37,841 bases of DNA, taken from the NCBI GenBank assembly GCA_036504815.1, contig DASXUN010000007.1, positions 1-37,841 on the forward strand. The letters are read 5' to 3'. The notes beneath the pieces are model-generated. The model saw nothing but the letters and a program-made list of their open reading frames with translations. It was not told the origin of the DNA and did no database searches. A program made the translations under genes and the position numbers. This DNA is from Gemmatimonadaceae bacterium. Its GTDB lineage: Bacteria > Gemmatimonadota > Gemmatimonadetes > Gemmatimonadales > Gemmatimonadaceae. Below are positions 6,283-14,344 of this stretch, piece by piece; within the stretch, counting starts at the first letter, position 1, and the number at the start of each line of letters is the position of its first letter.

Positions 6283-9075
6283 ATGGTCGTTCGATTCGTC
6301 GGCAGGTTGCTTGCGGCAATAGGGTTCGTTGCCGTGGCCGGAACCGCGGCGGCGCAGCAAGGACGCATTGTCGGCAAGGTGACCGACGACGCGGGAGCCG
6401 CAGTCGCAGCGGCCACGGTTCAGGCTATCGAAGGCCTGCGCACGGTGGCCGTCGTGACGACGGGCGAGGATGGGCGGTACACGCTCACCAGCCTCAAGGC
6501 CGGCTCCTACGCCATCCGCATTACGCGCATCGGCTTCAAGCCCGCCCGCAAGGACAATGTCGCGGTCACAAGCGGCACGGCGACGGCGGACTTCACGCTG
6601 GTCGTGATGCCCACCCAGCTGAACGCGGTCGCGGTGACCGGCATCGCCGAAGAGGAGAAGATCAACAAGGCGCCGGCGGCCATCAGTGTGCTGAGCCAGG
6701 AGAAGATCAATGAGACGGTCGCCGCGACGCCCGTTGACCAGCTGCGCGACGTCCCCGGCATCGACATCACGGCGGGCGGCGTGGTGCAGTCGAACGTCGT
6801 GGCGCGCGGCTTCAACAACATCTTCTCGGGCTCGCTGCTCACCCTGACCGACAACCGCTTCAACTTCGTCCCGTCGTTGCGCGTGAACATCTCGTACATG
6901 GCGCCGACGAGCAACGAAGACATCGAGCGCATCGAAGTCGTCCTTGGCCCCGCGGCGGCGCTGTACGGCCCGAACGCGACCCAGGGCGTGATGCACATCA
7001 TCACCAAGTCGCCGTTCACCTCGAAGGGCGGCATGCTGACGGCCGACGTGGGCGAGCAGAACCTGCGCCGCATCTCCGCGCGCTACGCCAACACCGTGGG
7101 CGAGAAGTTCGGCTACAAGCTGTCGGCCGAGCGCCTCACCGCGACGGACTTCACCAGCGTGGACAGCGTCGAGCTGAAGGCCGGCCGGCAGCGCGTGTTC
7201 GACATCGAGCGCACCGCGCTGGATTTCCGCGCCGACTGGCGCCCGGACAAGAAGACCGAAATCGTTGCCAATGTCGGCCAGGCGCTCATCGGCAGCGCCG
7301 TCGAGCCGACCGGCCTCGGCGCCGGGCAGGTGAAGGACTGGCAGTTCCGCGCGTACCAGCTGCGCGCCAAGCGCGGCCGCCTGTTCGCGCAGGTCTTCCG
7401 CAACGAGAGCGACGCCGGCGAGACGTTCCTGCTTCGCACCGGCGCGCCGATCGTCGACAAGTCGAGCCAGACCGTGGCGCAGGTGCAGCACAGCATGGCC
7501 TTCGGCGCGGAGAACCGGCAGACGTTCGTGTACGGCGCCGACTATCTGGCGACGAACCCGGTGACCGGCGGCACGATCAACGGCCGCAACGAGAACGACG
7601 ACAACTTCACCGAGGTGGGCGGCTACGTCCACTCCATCACGCACCTGAACAAGTGGTGGCAGGCGGTCGCGGCCATTCGTTACGACAAGCACAGCCGCCT
7701 GAGCGAAGGGAGCTGGTCGCCGCGCGCGGCGATCGTCTACAACCCGAACGACCTCCAGAGTTTCCGCGTTTCGTACAACAAGGGCTTCTCCAACCCGTCG
7801 ACGAACAACCAGTTCCTCGACCTCGCCGCGGGTTACATCGGCGGGACGAACGCATCGAACTCGCTGTACACCGTGCGGGCGCTGGGCACGCCGTCCGACG
7901 GGTTCCACTTCCGGCGTGACTGCGTGGGCGGCGTCGGCAACCTGTGCATGAAGTCGCCATTCAACCCGGCCGGCAAGGGCGCCTATGCCCCGGCCAATGC
8001 CGCGGCGTTCTACAAGGCGGCGGTCGCCGCCGGTGCGGCGGGTGGCATGGGCAACGCGGTGACGGCCGCGCTCACGCCGAGTTTCGGCGCGGCAACGGCG
8101 GCCCAGCTCTCGGGGCTCGTGATGCAGACGCTGGCGTCGCTGCAGCCGGGGCCGACGCAGGTCGGCACGAAGCTGCGCGTCCTCAACCCGACGACGGCGC
8201 GCTTCTTCGACGTCGCCGCGGGTGACGTGCGCGACATCGACCAGATCCGCCCGACGCTCACGACGAGCTGGGAAGCGGGCTGGAAGGGCCAGCTGGGCAA
8301 GAAGTTCTACGGCACGCTCGACTGGTGGTACTCGGAACGCACGGACTTCGTGGGACCGCTGATCGTCGAGACGCCGAACGTCTTCCTCGACGCGGCTTCG
8401 CTGGCCGGCTTCATCGGCCCGAACCTGGTGCCGGCACTGACCGCCGCGCTCACGCCGAAGCTCGGACCGGCGGCTGGTCCGACTGCGGTGGCCCTGGCGA
8501 CCCAGCTGGCGCCGACGATTGCCGGCGGACTCGGCGGCGTCTCCGGCTCCTCGACGACGGGCGTTCCGCTCGGCGTCGTGAACCCGGACAACCCGCTCTC
8601 CGGCAGCACCGACATCGTGCTCGCCTACCGGAACTTCGGGCGCGTGCGACTGAGCGGCGTGGACCTGAGCGGCACGTACATGGTGGCCGATCGTCTCTCG
8701 GTCTACGGCACGTACAGCTGGGTCAGCAAGGACTTCTTCTCGCGTTCGCAGGTGGGCGGCGTGTCGGACATCGCGCTCAACGCCCCGCGCAAGAAGAGCA
8801 CGGTCGCCCTCCGCTGGAAGGATGACGCGCAGGGCTTCAGCGCCGAAGCGCGCTTCCGTCACGCGGCGCGGTTCCCGGGCAACTCGGGTGTCTACGTCGG
8901 CGACGTGCACGCCTACAACCTGTACGATGCGTCGATGACGTTCCGCCCGAACTTCCTGGGTGGCGCCATGCTCTCGGTGATGGCGCAGAACGTGCTCGAC
9001 ACACGGCACGCCGAGTTCGTCGGCGGCGCGCCGCTGGGGCGGCTGGTGATGACGCGAGTCCAATACGCGTTCTAG
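6283..9075 (+). CDS. TonB-dependent outer-membrane receptor
   Basis: Outer-membrane active transporter of 930 residues; substrate unknown. Signal peptide 1-24 ending AAA-QQ, then a carboxypeptidase-regulatory-like beta-sandwich domain (about 27-112, GRIVGKVTDDAG to TADFTLVV). A plug follows (about 125-245, with VDQLRDVPGID, IERIEVVLGPAAALYGPNATQGVMHIITK), then a beta-barrel ending in the aromatic tail RVQYAF. The barrel contains two odd Ala-rich, helix-like inserts (about residues 570-625 and 702-765) sharing TAALTPxxG. Start chosen at the ATG preceded by GAGGTG; the frame is open 69 codons further upstream, but that part is not protein-like. Terminator at 9131. No partner lipoprotein of SusD type is adjacent. 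Confidence 0.93.
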   Translation: MVVRFVGRLLAAIGFVAVAGTAAAQQGRIVGKVTDDAGAAVAAATVQAIEGLRTVAVVTTGEDGRYTLTSLKAGSYAIRITRIGFKPARKDNVAVTSGTATADFTLVVMPTQLNAVAVTGIAEEEKINKAPAAISVLSQEKINETVAATPVDQLRDVPGIDITAGGVVQSNVVARGFNNIFSGSLLTLTDNRFNFVPSLRVNISYMAPTSNEDIERIEVVLGPAAALYGPNATQGVMHIITKSPFTSKGGMLTADVGEQNLRRISARYANTVGEKFGYKLSAERLTATDFTSVDSVELKAGRQRVFDIERTALDFRADWRPDKKTEIVANVGQALIGSAVEPTGLGAGQVKDWQFRAYQLRAKRGRLFAQVFRNESDAGETFLLRTGAPIVDKSSQTVAQVQHSMAFGAENRQTFVYGADYLATNPVTGGTINGRNENDDNFTEVGGYVHSITHLNKWWQAVAAIRYDKHSRLSEGSWSPRAAIVYNPNDLQSFRVSYNKGFSNPSTNNQFLDLAAGYIGGTNASNSLYTVRALGTPSDGFHFRRDCVGGVGNLCMKSPFNPAGKGAYAPANAAAFYKAAVAAGAAGGMGNAVTAALTPSFGAATAAQLSGLVMQTLASLQPGPTQVGTKLRVLNPTTARFFDVAAGDVRDIDQIRPTLTTSWEAGWKGQLGKKFYGTLDWWYSERTDFVGPLIVETPNVFLDAASLAGFIGPNLVPALTAALTPKLGPAAGPTAVALATQLAPTIAGGLGGVSGSSTTGVPLGVVNPDNPLSGSTDIVLAYRNFGRVRLSGVDLSGTYMVADRLSVYGTYSWVSKDFFSRSQVGGVSDIALNAPRKKSTVALRWKDDAQGFSAEARFRHAARFPGNSGVYVGDVHAYNLYDASMTFRPNFLGGAMLSVMAQNVLDTRHAEFVGGAPLGRLVMTRVQYAF

Positions 9076-9076
9076 A

Positions 9077-9131
9077 GAGAGACAACAGAGAAACAACAGA
9101 TAGACAACAGAGAGACAACAGACACAAGACA
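9077..9131 (+). repeat. Tandem 11-mer array, family B (GAGAGACAACA x5)
   Basis: Five units of GAGAGACAACA with one to three changes in some, beginning right after the receptor stop codon and running into the terminator stem. It is the complement-strand form of the TGTTGTCTCTC array found at 11940. Confidence 0.85.
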
Positions 9132-9168
9132 GGGCGGCGGGGCAGAGATGCTCCGCCGCCTTGTTTTT
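9131..9168 (+). terminator. Rho-independent terminator of receptor gene
   Basis: GGCGGCGG at 9133-9140 pairs with CCGCCGCC at 9153-9160, extended two further pairs outward. A TTGTTTTT tract follows. A strong intrinsic terminator separating the receptor from the phosphodiesterase gene. Confidence 0.85.
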
Positions 9169-9245
9169 CGTTCTCGTTGCGCGCGGAGCGCCCCCTGCCT
9201 CACCTACGCACCGCACCCGGCGTTGCCTCCGCGTTAAGTTTCTGG

Positions 9246-10049
9246 ATGCTCGTTCTGCTCGATCCCACCGCGCGACTCGTCATTGCCCACCGCGGCAATT
9301 CGATGCACGCCCCCGAGGACACGCTGGAGTCACTGCGTCAGGGGATCGCGCTTGGCGCGGATGGCATCGAGTTCGACGTGCGGCTGAGCGCCGACGGCGT
9401 GCCGGTGCTGCTGCACGATCCCACCCTCGATCGGACCACCAACGGGTCGGGCGCGGTGGCCCAGCACCGCCTGGCGGAACTCCGCCGGCTCGACGCAGGA
9501 TACCGCTTCACGCGCGATGGCGGACGCACCTTTCCGTATCGTGGCCGCGGGATCGGCATTGCCACGCTGGACGAGGTGTTCGAGGCCTTCCCGCACACGC
9601 CCTGCATTCTCGAGATCAAGGCGCCCGAGGCGACCGCCCCGGTGCTGCGGGCCATCACGCGGCATGGCGCCAAGGACCGCGTGCTGATCGGCAGTTTCAG
9701 CAATGCAGCGCACGACGAGCTCGAGGGACAGGGCTTCCACATCTCCGCTTCGCGTCGCGACGTGACGCGGCTGCTTTGGCGCGCCCTGCTGCTGCTCCCG
9801 GCGGGAACGGTCCACTACCAGGCGTGCAGCGTCCCGCCGCGCTGGAAATGGCTGCGCCTCCCCGTCCGGCGCTTCGCGCGCATGCTCCACCGGCGGGGGA
9901 TCCCGACGCACTGCTGGACCGTGAATGACCCGGCGATGGCCCGGACGCTTTGGGCGGGCGGGGTCAACGCGATACTTTCCGATGACCCGGGAACGATGCT
10001 CGCCCTGCTTGGGCGTGGCCCCGGGGTCATATCCGCTGCGGAGACCTGA
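9246..10049 (+). CDS. Glycerophosphodiester phosphodiesterase
   Basis: Hydrolyses glycerophosphodiesters from phospholipid turnover to glycerol 3-phosphate and an alcohol. The GDPD signature is complete: IAHRGNSMHAPEDTLES (His-Arg-Gly with general-base His), GADGIEFDVRLSADGVPVLLHDPTLDRTTNGSG (metal-binding Glu and Asp, acid His). CILEIKAP and late CWTVND agree with the TIM barrel. 267 residues, no signal peptide, so probably cytoplasmic. The ATG follows TAAGTT by five bases with no ribosome site, so the message could be leaderless. Its stop overlaps the ABC exporter start by one base (TGATG), suggesting coupled translation. Confidence 0.9.
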   Translation: MLVLLDPTARLVIAHRGNSMHAPEDTLESLRQGIALGADGIEFDVRLSADGVPVLLHDPTLDRTTNGSGAVAQHRLAELRRLDAGYRFTRDGGRTFPYRGRGIGIATLDEVFEAFPHTPCILEIKAPEATAPVLRAITRHGAKDRVLIGSFSNAAHDELEGQGFHISASRRDVTRLLWRALLLLPAGTVHYQACSVPPRWKWLRLPVRRFARMLHRRGIPTHCWTVNDPAMARTLWAGGVNAILSDDPGTMLALLGRGPGVISAAET

Positions 10050-11860
10050 TGACGGCCCCGACGCCGCCCGACAAGAAGAAGACGAACTACAAGCTGGCCT
10101 GGGGCGAGACGAAGGCGTTGATGTGGACGCATCGTCGCACGCTGGGCATCGGCTTCGTACTGATGCTGGCGAGCCGCGCGGCCGGGTTCGTCGGGCCGGC
10201 GAGCACCAAGTGGCTGATGGACGAAGTCGTCGGCAAGCGCCGGTTCGACCTGCTCTGGCCGCTCGCGCTGGCCGTGGGACTCGCGGCGCTGGTGCAGGCC
10301 GCCACCTCCTTTGCGCTCTCGCAGGTAATCAGCGTCGCCGGGCAGCGGGCCATCACCGAGCTTCGCCGCCGGGTGCACGCCCGGCTGCTGCGCCTCCCGG
10401 TCTCGTTCTTCGACGAGACGCAGAGCGGCGTGCTGATCAACCGGGTGATGAACGATGCCGAAGGGATCCGCAATCTCATCGGCACGGGGATCATCCAGCT
10501 GGTGGGCGGCGTGCTGACTGCCGCGGTCGCGCTCGGCGTGCTGTTCTACCTGAACTGGCAGATGACGGTGGCCACGCTGCTCTTCCTCGGCATCTTCGGG
10601 GCGGGAATGGCGTATGCCTTCATGACCCTGCGCCCGGTCTTTCGCGAGCGGAGCGTGATCTCCGCCGAGGTGAGCGGGCGGCTCGGGCAGGCCTTTGGCG
10701 GCGCGCGCGTGGTGAAGATCTACACGGCCGAGAAGCGCGAGGAGAAGGTGTTCACCCTCGGCGCGCACCGGCTCTTTCGCAACATCGCCCGGACGATCAC
10801 CGGGACGTCGGCCATCGGCGCGCTGAGCACGGTGATCATCGGCGCCATCTACGTGGTGTTGATCGTCTTCGGCGGTCGCGCGATTATCCGCGGCGAGATG
10901 ACGATCGGCGACCTGTTCATGTACGTGTTCATGGTTGCGCTCGTCGCCTTTCCCGTGGTGCAGATCGCCAGCATCGGCACCCAGATCACCGAGGCGTTCG
11001 CGGGCCTCGACCGCATCCGCGAGATCATGCAGACGCCCACCGAGGACGAACACGACGCGGCGCGTGAGCGCGTCGCGGGGCTGCGGGGCGCCATCGAGTT
11101 CGACGACGTCAGCTTCGAGTATCGCGCCGGCGTCCCGGTGCTGAGCGGCGTCTCCTTCCACGCCCCGGCCGGCACGACCACCGCGCTGGTGGGGTCGAGC
11201 GGGTCCGGCAAGAGCACGCTGATCTCGCTGATCATGGCCTTCGCACGCCCCAAGGGCGGGCGCATCCTCGTGGACGGCAAGGACCTCCTGGCGCTGCGCC
11301 TGCGCGACTACCGCGCCAACCTGGGCGTCGTGCTGCAGGACAACTTCCTGTTCGACGGCACCGTGCTCGACAACATTGCGTTCTCCAAGCCGGGCGCGAC
11401 CAAGGACGAGGTGCTGGCCGCGGCGCGCGTCGCGCATTGCGACGAGTTCGTGCGGCAATTCCCCGATGGCTACGACACCGTGGTCGGCGAGCGCGGCGTG
11501 AAGCTCTCCGGCGGCCAGCGGCAGCGCGTCGCCATCGCCCGCGCGATCCTGAGCGACCCGCGCATCCTCCTGCTCGACGAGGCGACGTCGAGTCTCGACA
11601 GCGAGAGCGAGCAGCAGATCAAGGAGGGCCTCCGTGCCCTCCGCAGCGGGCGCACGACCTTCGTGATCGCGCACCGCCTGAGCACCATCCAGAGCGCCGA
11701 CCAGATCCTGGTGCTGGAGCACGGCGAAATCGTCGAGCGGGGCACCCACCACGAACTGCTCCGGCTGGGCGGACGGTACAAGCAGCTCTACGACACGCAA
11801 TACCACGCCGCGATGGACCAGTTCATCAATCCGGGTGAGGAAATAGCCAGGCAGGAGTGA
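10049..11860 (+). CDS. ABC exporter, fused membrane and ATPase domains (MsbA-like)
   Basis: Half-transporter of 603 residues expected to work as a dimer in the inner membrane; cargo unknown (lipid or drug exporters share this design). Residues about 25-320 form the six-helix ABC membrane domain. The nucleotide-binding domain carries Walker A GSSGSGKST, Q-loop VVLQDNFLFDGTV, signature LSGGQRQRVAIARAIL, Walker B ILLLDEATSSLD with the catalytic Glu, and H-loop IAHRLSTI. All catalytic residues are present, which favours a homodimer. The neighbouring glycerophosphodiesterase hints at lipid traffic, but that is inference. The tail overlaps the end of an opposite-strand gene by 73 bp. Confidence 0.92.
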   Translation: MTAPTPPDKKKTNYKLAWGETKALMWTHRRTLGIGFVLMLASRAAGFVGPASTKWLMDEVVGKRRFDLLWPLALAVGLAALVQAATSFALSQVISVAGQRAITELRRRVHARLLRLPVSFFDETQSGVLINRVMNDAEGIRNLIGTGIIQLVGGVLTAAVALGVLFYLNWQMTVATLLFLGIFGAGMAYAFMTLRPVFRERSVISAEVSGRLGQAFGGARVVKIYTAEKREEKVFTLGAHRLFRNIARTITGTSAIGALSTVIIGAIYVVLIVFGGRAIIRGEMTIGDLFMYVFMVALVAFPVVQIASIGTQITEAFAGLDRIREIMQTPTEDEHDAARERVAGLRGAIEFDDVSFEYRAGVPVLSGVSFHAPAGTTTALVGSSGSGKSTLISLIMAFARPKGGRILVDGKDLLALRLRDYRANLGVVLQDNFLFDGTVLDNIAFSKPGATKDEVLAAARVAHCDEFVRQFPDGYDTVVGERGVKLSGGQRQRVAIARAILSDPRILLLDEATSSLDSESEQQIKEGLRALRSGRTTFVIAHRLSTIQSADQILVLEHGEIVERGTHHELLRLGGRYKQLYDTQYHAAMDQFINPGEEIARQE

Positions 11861-12393
11861 GAGAGAGACAACAGAGAGACAACAGAAAGACAACAGAAAG
11901 ACAACAGACGAGGCCCGGCTGATTCATGCGCCGGGCCTCTGTTGTCTCTCTGTTGTCTCTCTGTTGTCTTTCTGTTGTCTCTCTTGTTTCTCTGGCAAGA
12001 AACTCCCTGCGGGAGCTTCTTGCCCGTCATCTTCCCCCCATCCCCCTGCATCGACCACGAGCCGTCGAACGTGCCATCCTCGGCGACCGTGCACTCGGCC
12101 ACCGCTTCGATGCCCTGCGGCGTAGCCAGCACCAGCTTCATGGTGCGCCCTTCGATCTTCAGGGACGAGATCACCGACGTGCCGAAATTCGGGTTGGCCA
12201 ACGTCCCGGTGTACGAGCCGTCGTCCTTCTTCTCGATCACCATCTCGAAATCCGCCGCCTGTCCCTGCACGACGGCCTGCACGGCGTACTTGCCGACGGG
12301 GTCGAGGGCGGCGGGCTTGGTCTCGCCCTGCGCGCGCGCGGCAGCAGGGATCACGACGGCAAGCGCGAGGGCAGCGAGCAGGCGGATTCTCAT
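11788..12393 (-). CDS. Small exported protein with repeat-derived tail
   Basis: No family recognised. Residues 1-22 are a clean signal peptide (cleavage after ARA-QG). Residues 30-130 read like a small beta-rich domain: VGKYAVQAVVQGQAADFEMVIEKK, a GSYTGTLANP turn and a closing GSWSMQGDGGKMTGKKL, compatible with a secreted or periplasmic function. From about residue 136 the frame enters the 11-mer inverted repeat (RNKRDNRKTTERQQRDN), crosses the terminator-like stem and runs 73 bp antisense into the ABC exporter gene before stopping. The natural protein probably ended near residue 130, so its stop codon seems lost to the repeat. The true end could differ if the tail is removed or not translated. 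Confidence 0.7.
   Translation of the reverse strand: MRIRLLAALALAVVIPAAARAQGETKPAALDPVGKYAVQAVVQGQAADFEMVIEKKDDGSYTGTLANPNFGTSVISSLKIEGRTMKLVLATPQGIEAVAECTVAEDGTFDGSWSMQGDGGKMTGKKLPQGVSCQRNKRDNRKTTERQQRDNRGPAHESAGPRLLSFCCLSVVSLLSLSHSCLAISSPGLMNWSIAAWYCVS
11863..11983. repeat. Long inverted repeat built from family B 11-mers
   Basis: Left arm: four GAGAGACAACA-type units (11863-11906). Right arm: four TGTTGTCTCTC-type units (11940-11983). Between them is an AGGCCCGG/CCGGGCCT stem (11911-11918 with 11931-11938) and a 12-nt loop. The whole can fold into a hairpin of more than 50 bp, nearly perfect. It sits between the ABC exporter stop and the body of the opposite-strand gene. Confidence 0.9.
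11909..11940. terminator. Probable two-way terminator core
   Basis: The GC-rich stem at the tip of the long inverted repeat is followed on either strand by TGTTGTCT-type sequence rather than a pure T-run. It could end both converging transcripts, though intrinsic termination is not assured. Confidence 0.5.
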
Positions 12394-12569
12394 CGAGTTC
12401 GTTCCGGTTGGGGGTAAGCGTCGAAGCGCGACTCAGCGGACTCTGCCATCGGCCATCCGCCATCTGCCTTCCGTATCGCCCTAGACTATACCCCGCTCCC
12501 ACAAAGCCCGCCACGGTGGCGCCCCAGCCCGCCGTGCCGCATCTTCGGGCCTTCCCCACCCCGCCGCCC
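12394..12569. promoter_or_regulatory. Divergent control region with degenerate 7-mer array
   Basis: 176 bp separate the small exported protein gene (minus) from lactate permease (plus). Four degenerate family C units (CCATCGG, CCATCCG, CCATCTG, CCTTCCG) lie at 12446-12473. CTAGACTATACC at 12481-12492 looks like a -10 for the permease, but no good -35 is evident. Confidence 0.4.
12446..12473 (+). repeat. Degenerate 7-mer array, family C (four units)
   Basis: CCATCGG, CCATCCG, CCATCTG, CCTTCCG in tandem, 28 bp. The first two units match those of the queC-queE gap at 4271. Confidence 0.7.
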
Positions 12570-14189
12570 GTGACCTGGCCGCAACCCTACAATCCGCTCG
12601 GCAGCGCGCTCCTCTCCACCCTCGTCGCCGCGCTCCCCGTTGTCATCCTGCTCGGCGCCCTCGCCTCGCACAAGGTGAAGGCGCACTGGGCGGCACTGCT
12701 GGGCCTGGGGTCGGCGATGATCATCGCCGTCGCCGTCTCGGGAATGCCCGCGCGAACCACGGTCGCCGCCGCGGGACTGGGCGCCGCGTATGGCCTGTTC
12801 CCGATCGGCTGGATTCTCGTCAACGTCCTCTTCCTCTACCGGCTCGCCGTCGATCACGGCGCGTTCGAGGCGCTGCGCGCGCACATCGCCGACGTGACCG
12901 CGGACCGGCGACTTCAGCTGGTGTTCGTCGCCTTCTCGCTCGGCGCCTTCTTCGAGGGAGCGGCCGGCTTCGGAACGCCGGTGGCCATCACTTCGGCGTT
13001 GATGGTCGGACTCGGTTTTGGTCCGCTCGAGAGCGCAGTGCTCTCGCTGCTCGCGAACACGGCACCGGTGGCCTTCGGCGCGCTCGGGACGCCAATCATT
13101 GCGCTGGGCTCGGTGACCGGTCTCGACGTGCACGACCTGTCGGCGATGGTGGGACGCCTGCTGCCGCCCTTCAGTCTCATCGTCCCGTTCTGGCTCGTCG
13201 CCGCCCATTGCGGCATCCGACGCACGATGGCGGTCTGGCCCGCACTGCTCGTCGCCGGTGCGGCGTTTGCGATTCCCCAGTACCTGATGGCCACGTATCA
13301 CGGCCCCTGGCTGGTGGACATCGTCGCCGCGATGTGCTCGATGGGAGCACTCGCCCTCTTCCTCAAGGTGTGGCAACCGAAGGACATCGAGGCGCATGCT
13401 GACGCCGAGGCGGCTGCCAGGTTCGCCGCGGAGCACCGCCACGGCGAAACGGCGCCCGCGATCGACATCGTGAAGGCGTGGCTCCCATGGCTGATCCTCG
13501 CGGTCTTCGTCTTCGCCTGGGGCGTCCCGGCCGTCAAGAACGGCCTCAACGTCCTCTCGGCGCCGGCCATACAGGTGCCAGGATTGCACAATCTCGTCGA
13601 ACGCACGCCGCCGGTGGTCGCCGTGGCGAAGCCCGAAGCGGCGATCTTCACGTTCAATTGGCTCTCGGCCACGGGCACCGCCATCCTGCTGTCGGGGCTC
13701 GTCGCCGGGCTCGCGATGCGCGCGGGCCGCCGCAGCCTCACCGGCGCGTACCTCGACGCCCTGCAACGCGCGCGCATTCCCCTGCTCACCATCGCGGCGA
13801 TGTTCGGCATCGGTTTCGTGATGCGCTATTCAGGACTCGACGCGATCCTCGGCCTCGCCTTTGCGCGCACCGGGCGGGCCTATCCGTACTTCGGCACGAT
13901 GCTCGGCTGGCTCGGCGTTGCGCTCACGGGCAGTGACACCTCGAGCAACGTGCTCTTCGGATCGCTGCAGGTGCTGACCGCCACGCAGGTCGGCGTGAGC
14001 ACCGTGCTGATGGCGGCCGCCAACAGCGCCGGCGGCGTGATGGGCAAGATGATCGATGCCCAGAGCATCGTGGTGGCCGGCGCCGCGACCGGCTTCGTCG
14101 GACACGAAGGCCTGATCCTGCGCCGGATCTTCTGGCATTCGATCGTGCTGGCAAGCCTGGTGGGACTTTGGGTGATGATTCTGGCTTGA
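12570..14189 (+). CDS. lctP: L-lactate permease family transporter
   Basis: Inner-membrane proton-coupled uptake of lactate (some members take glycolate). The N-terminus MTWPQPYNPLGSALLSTLVA is typical of LctP, which fixes the GTG start; the frame is open for another 54 codons upstream, but these are repeat and promoter sequence. About twelve hydrophobic segments; conserved FFEGAAGFGTPVAI, SLLANTAPVAFGALGTPI, GSDTSSNVLFGSLQ and NSAGGVMGKMIDAQSIVVA. 539 residues, normal. No lactate dehydrogenase genes lie nearby. The ribosome site is absent; the leader is C-rich. A large inverted repeat follows the stop. Confidence 0.94.
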   Translation: MTWPQPYNPLGSALLSTLVAALPVVILLGALASHKVKAHWAALLGLGSAMIIAVAVSGMPARTTVAAAGLGAAYGLFPIGWILVNVLFLYRLAVDHGAFEALRAHIADVTADRRLQLVFVAFSLGAFFEGAAGFGTPVAITSALMVGLGFGPLESAVLSLLANTAPVAFGALGTPIIALGSVTGLDVHDLSAMVGRLLPPFSLIVPFWLVAAHCGIRRTMAVWPALLVAGAAFAIPQYLMATYHGPWLVDIVAAMCSMGALALFLKVWQPKDIEAHADAEAAARFAAEHRHGETAPAIDIVKAWLPWLILAVFVFAWGVPAVKNGLNVLSAPAIQVPGLHNLVERTPPVVAVAKPEAAIFTFNWLSATGTAILLSGLVAGLAMRAGRRSLTGAYLDALQRARIPLLTIAAMFGIGFVMRYSGLDAILGLAFARTGRAYPYFGTMLGWLGVALTGSDTSSNVLFGSLQVLTATQVGVSTVLMAAANSAGGVMGKMIDAQSIVVAGAATGFVGHEGLILRRIFWHSIVLASLVGLWVMILA

Positions 14190-14197
14190 ACGGACTC

Positions 14198-14336
14198 GGA
14201 ACGGGGAGGGGGTAGGGGCTTGGCGAGGGGAAATGGGAGTCGGAACGAGGAGGGAGTTCTCCCGGCGCGCCGGTGAACTCCCTCCTCGTTCCACATCTCG
14301 TCCCTCCTCGCCGAGCCTCTACCCCCTCCTCGTTCC
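14198..14336. repeat. Family A element, inverted pair between converging genes
   Basis: Left arm on the plus strand: GGAACG boxes at 14198 and 14242 (44 bp apart). Right arm: CGTTCC boxes at 14287 and 14331 (44 bp apart). The inner 18 bp (14242-14259 and 14275-14292) are perfectly complementary around the palindrome CCGGCGCGCCGG. The left arm has four runs of at least four G (14203-14230), a G-quadruplex pattern in the lctP 3' untranslated RNA. Confidence 0.88.
14242..14292. terminator. Possible two-way transcription stop hairpin
   Basis: A perfect 18-bp stem enclosing a CCGGCGCGCCGG palindrome lies between the stops of lctP and the AAA ATPase gene. There is no T-run on either side, so an intrinsic terminator role is uncertain; RNA 3'-end protection is another option. 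Confidence 0.4.
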
Positions 14337-14344
14337 GCAGCAGT

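Noticed and set aside
6223-9216. A 997-codon open frame antisense to the TonB receptor
   Set aside because: Composition is Arg/His-rich as expected for the reverse frame of a GC-rich gene, and no domain is visible. The receptor is clearly real.
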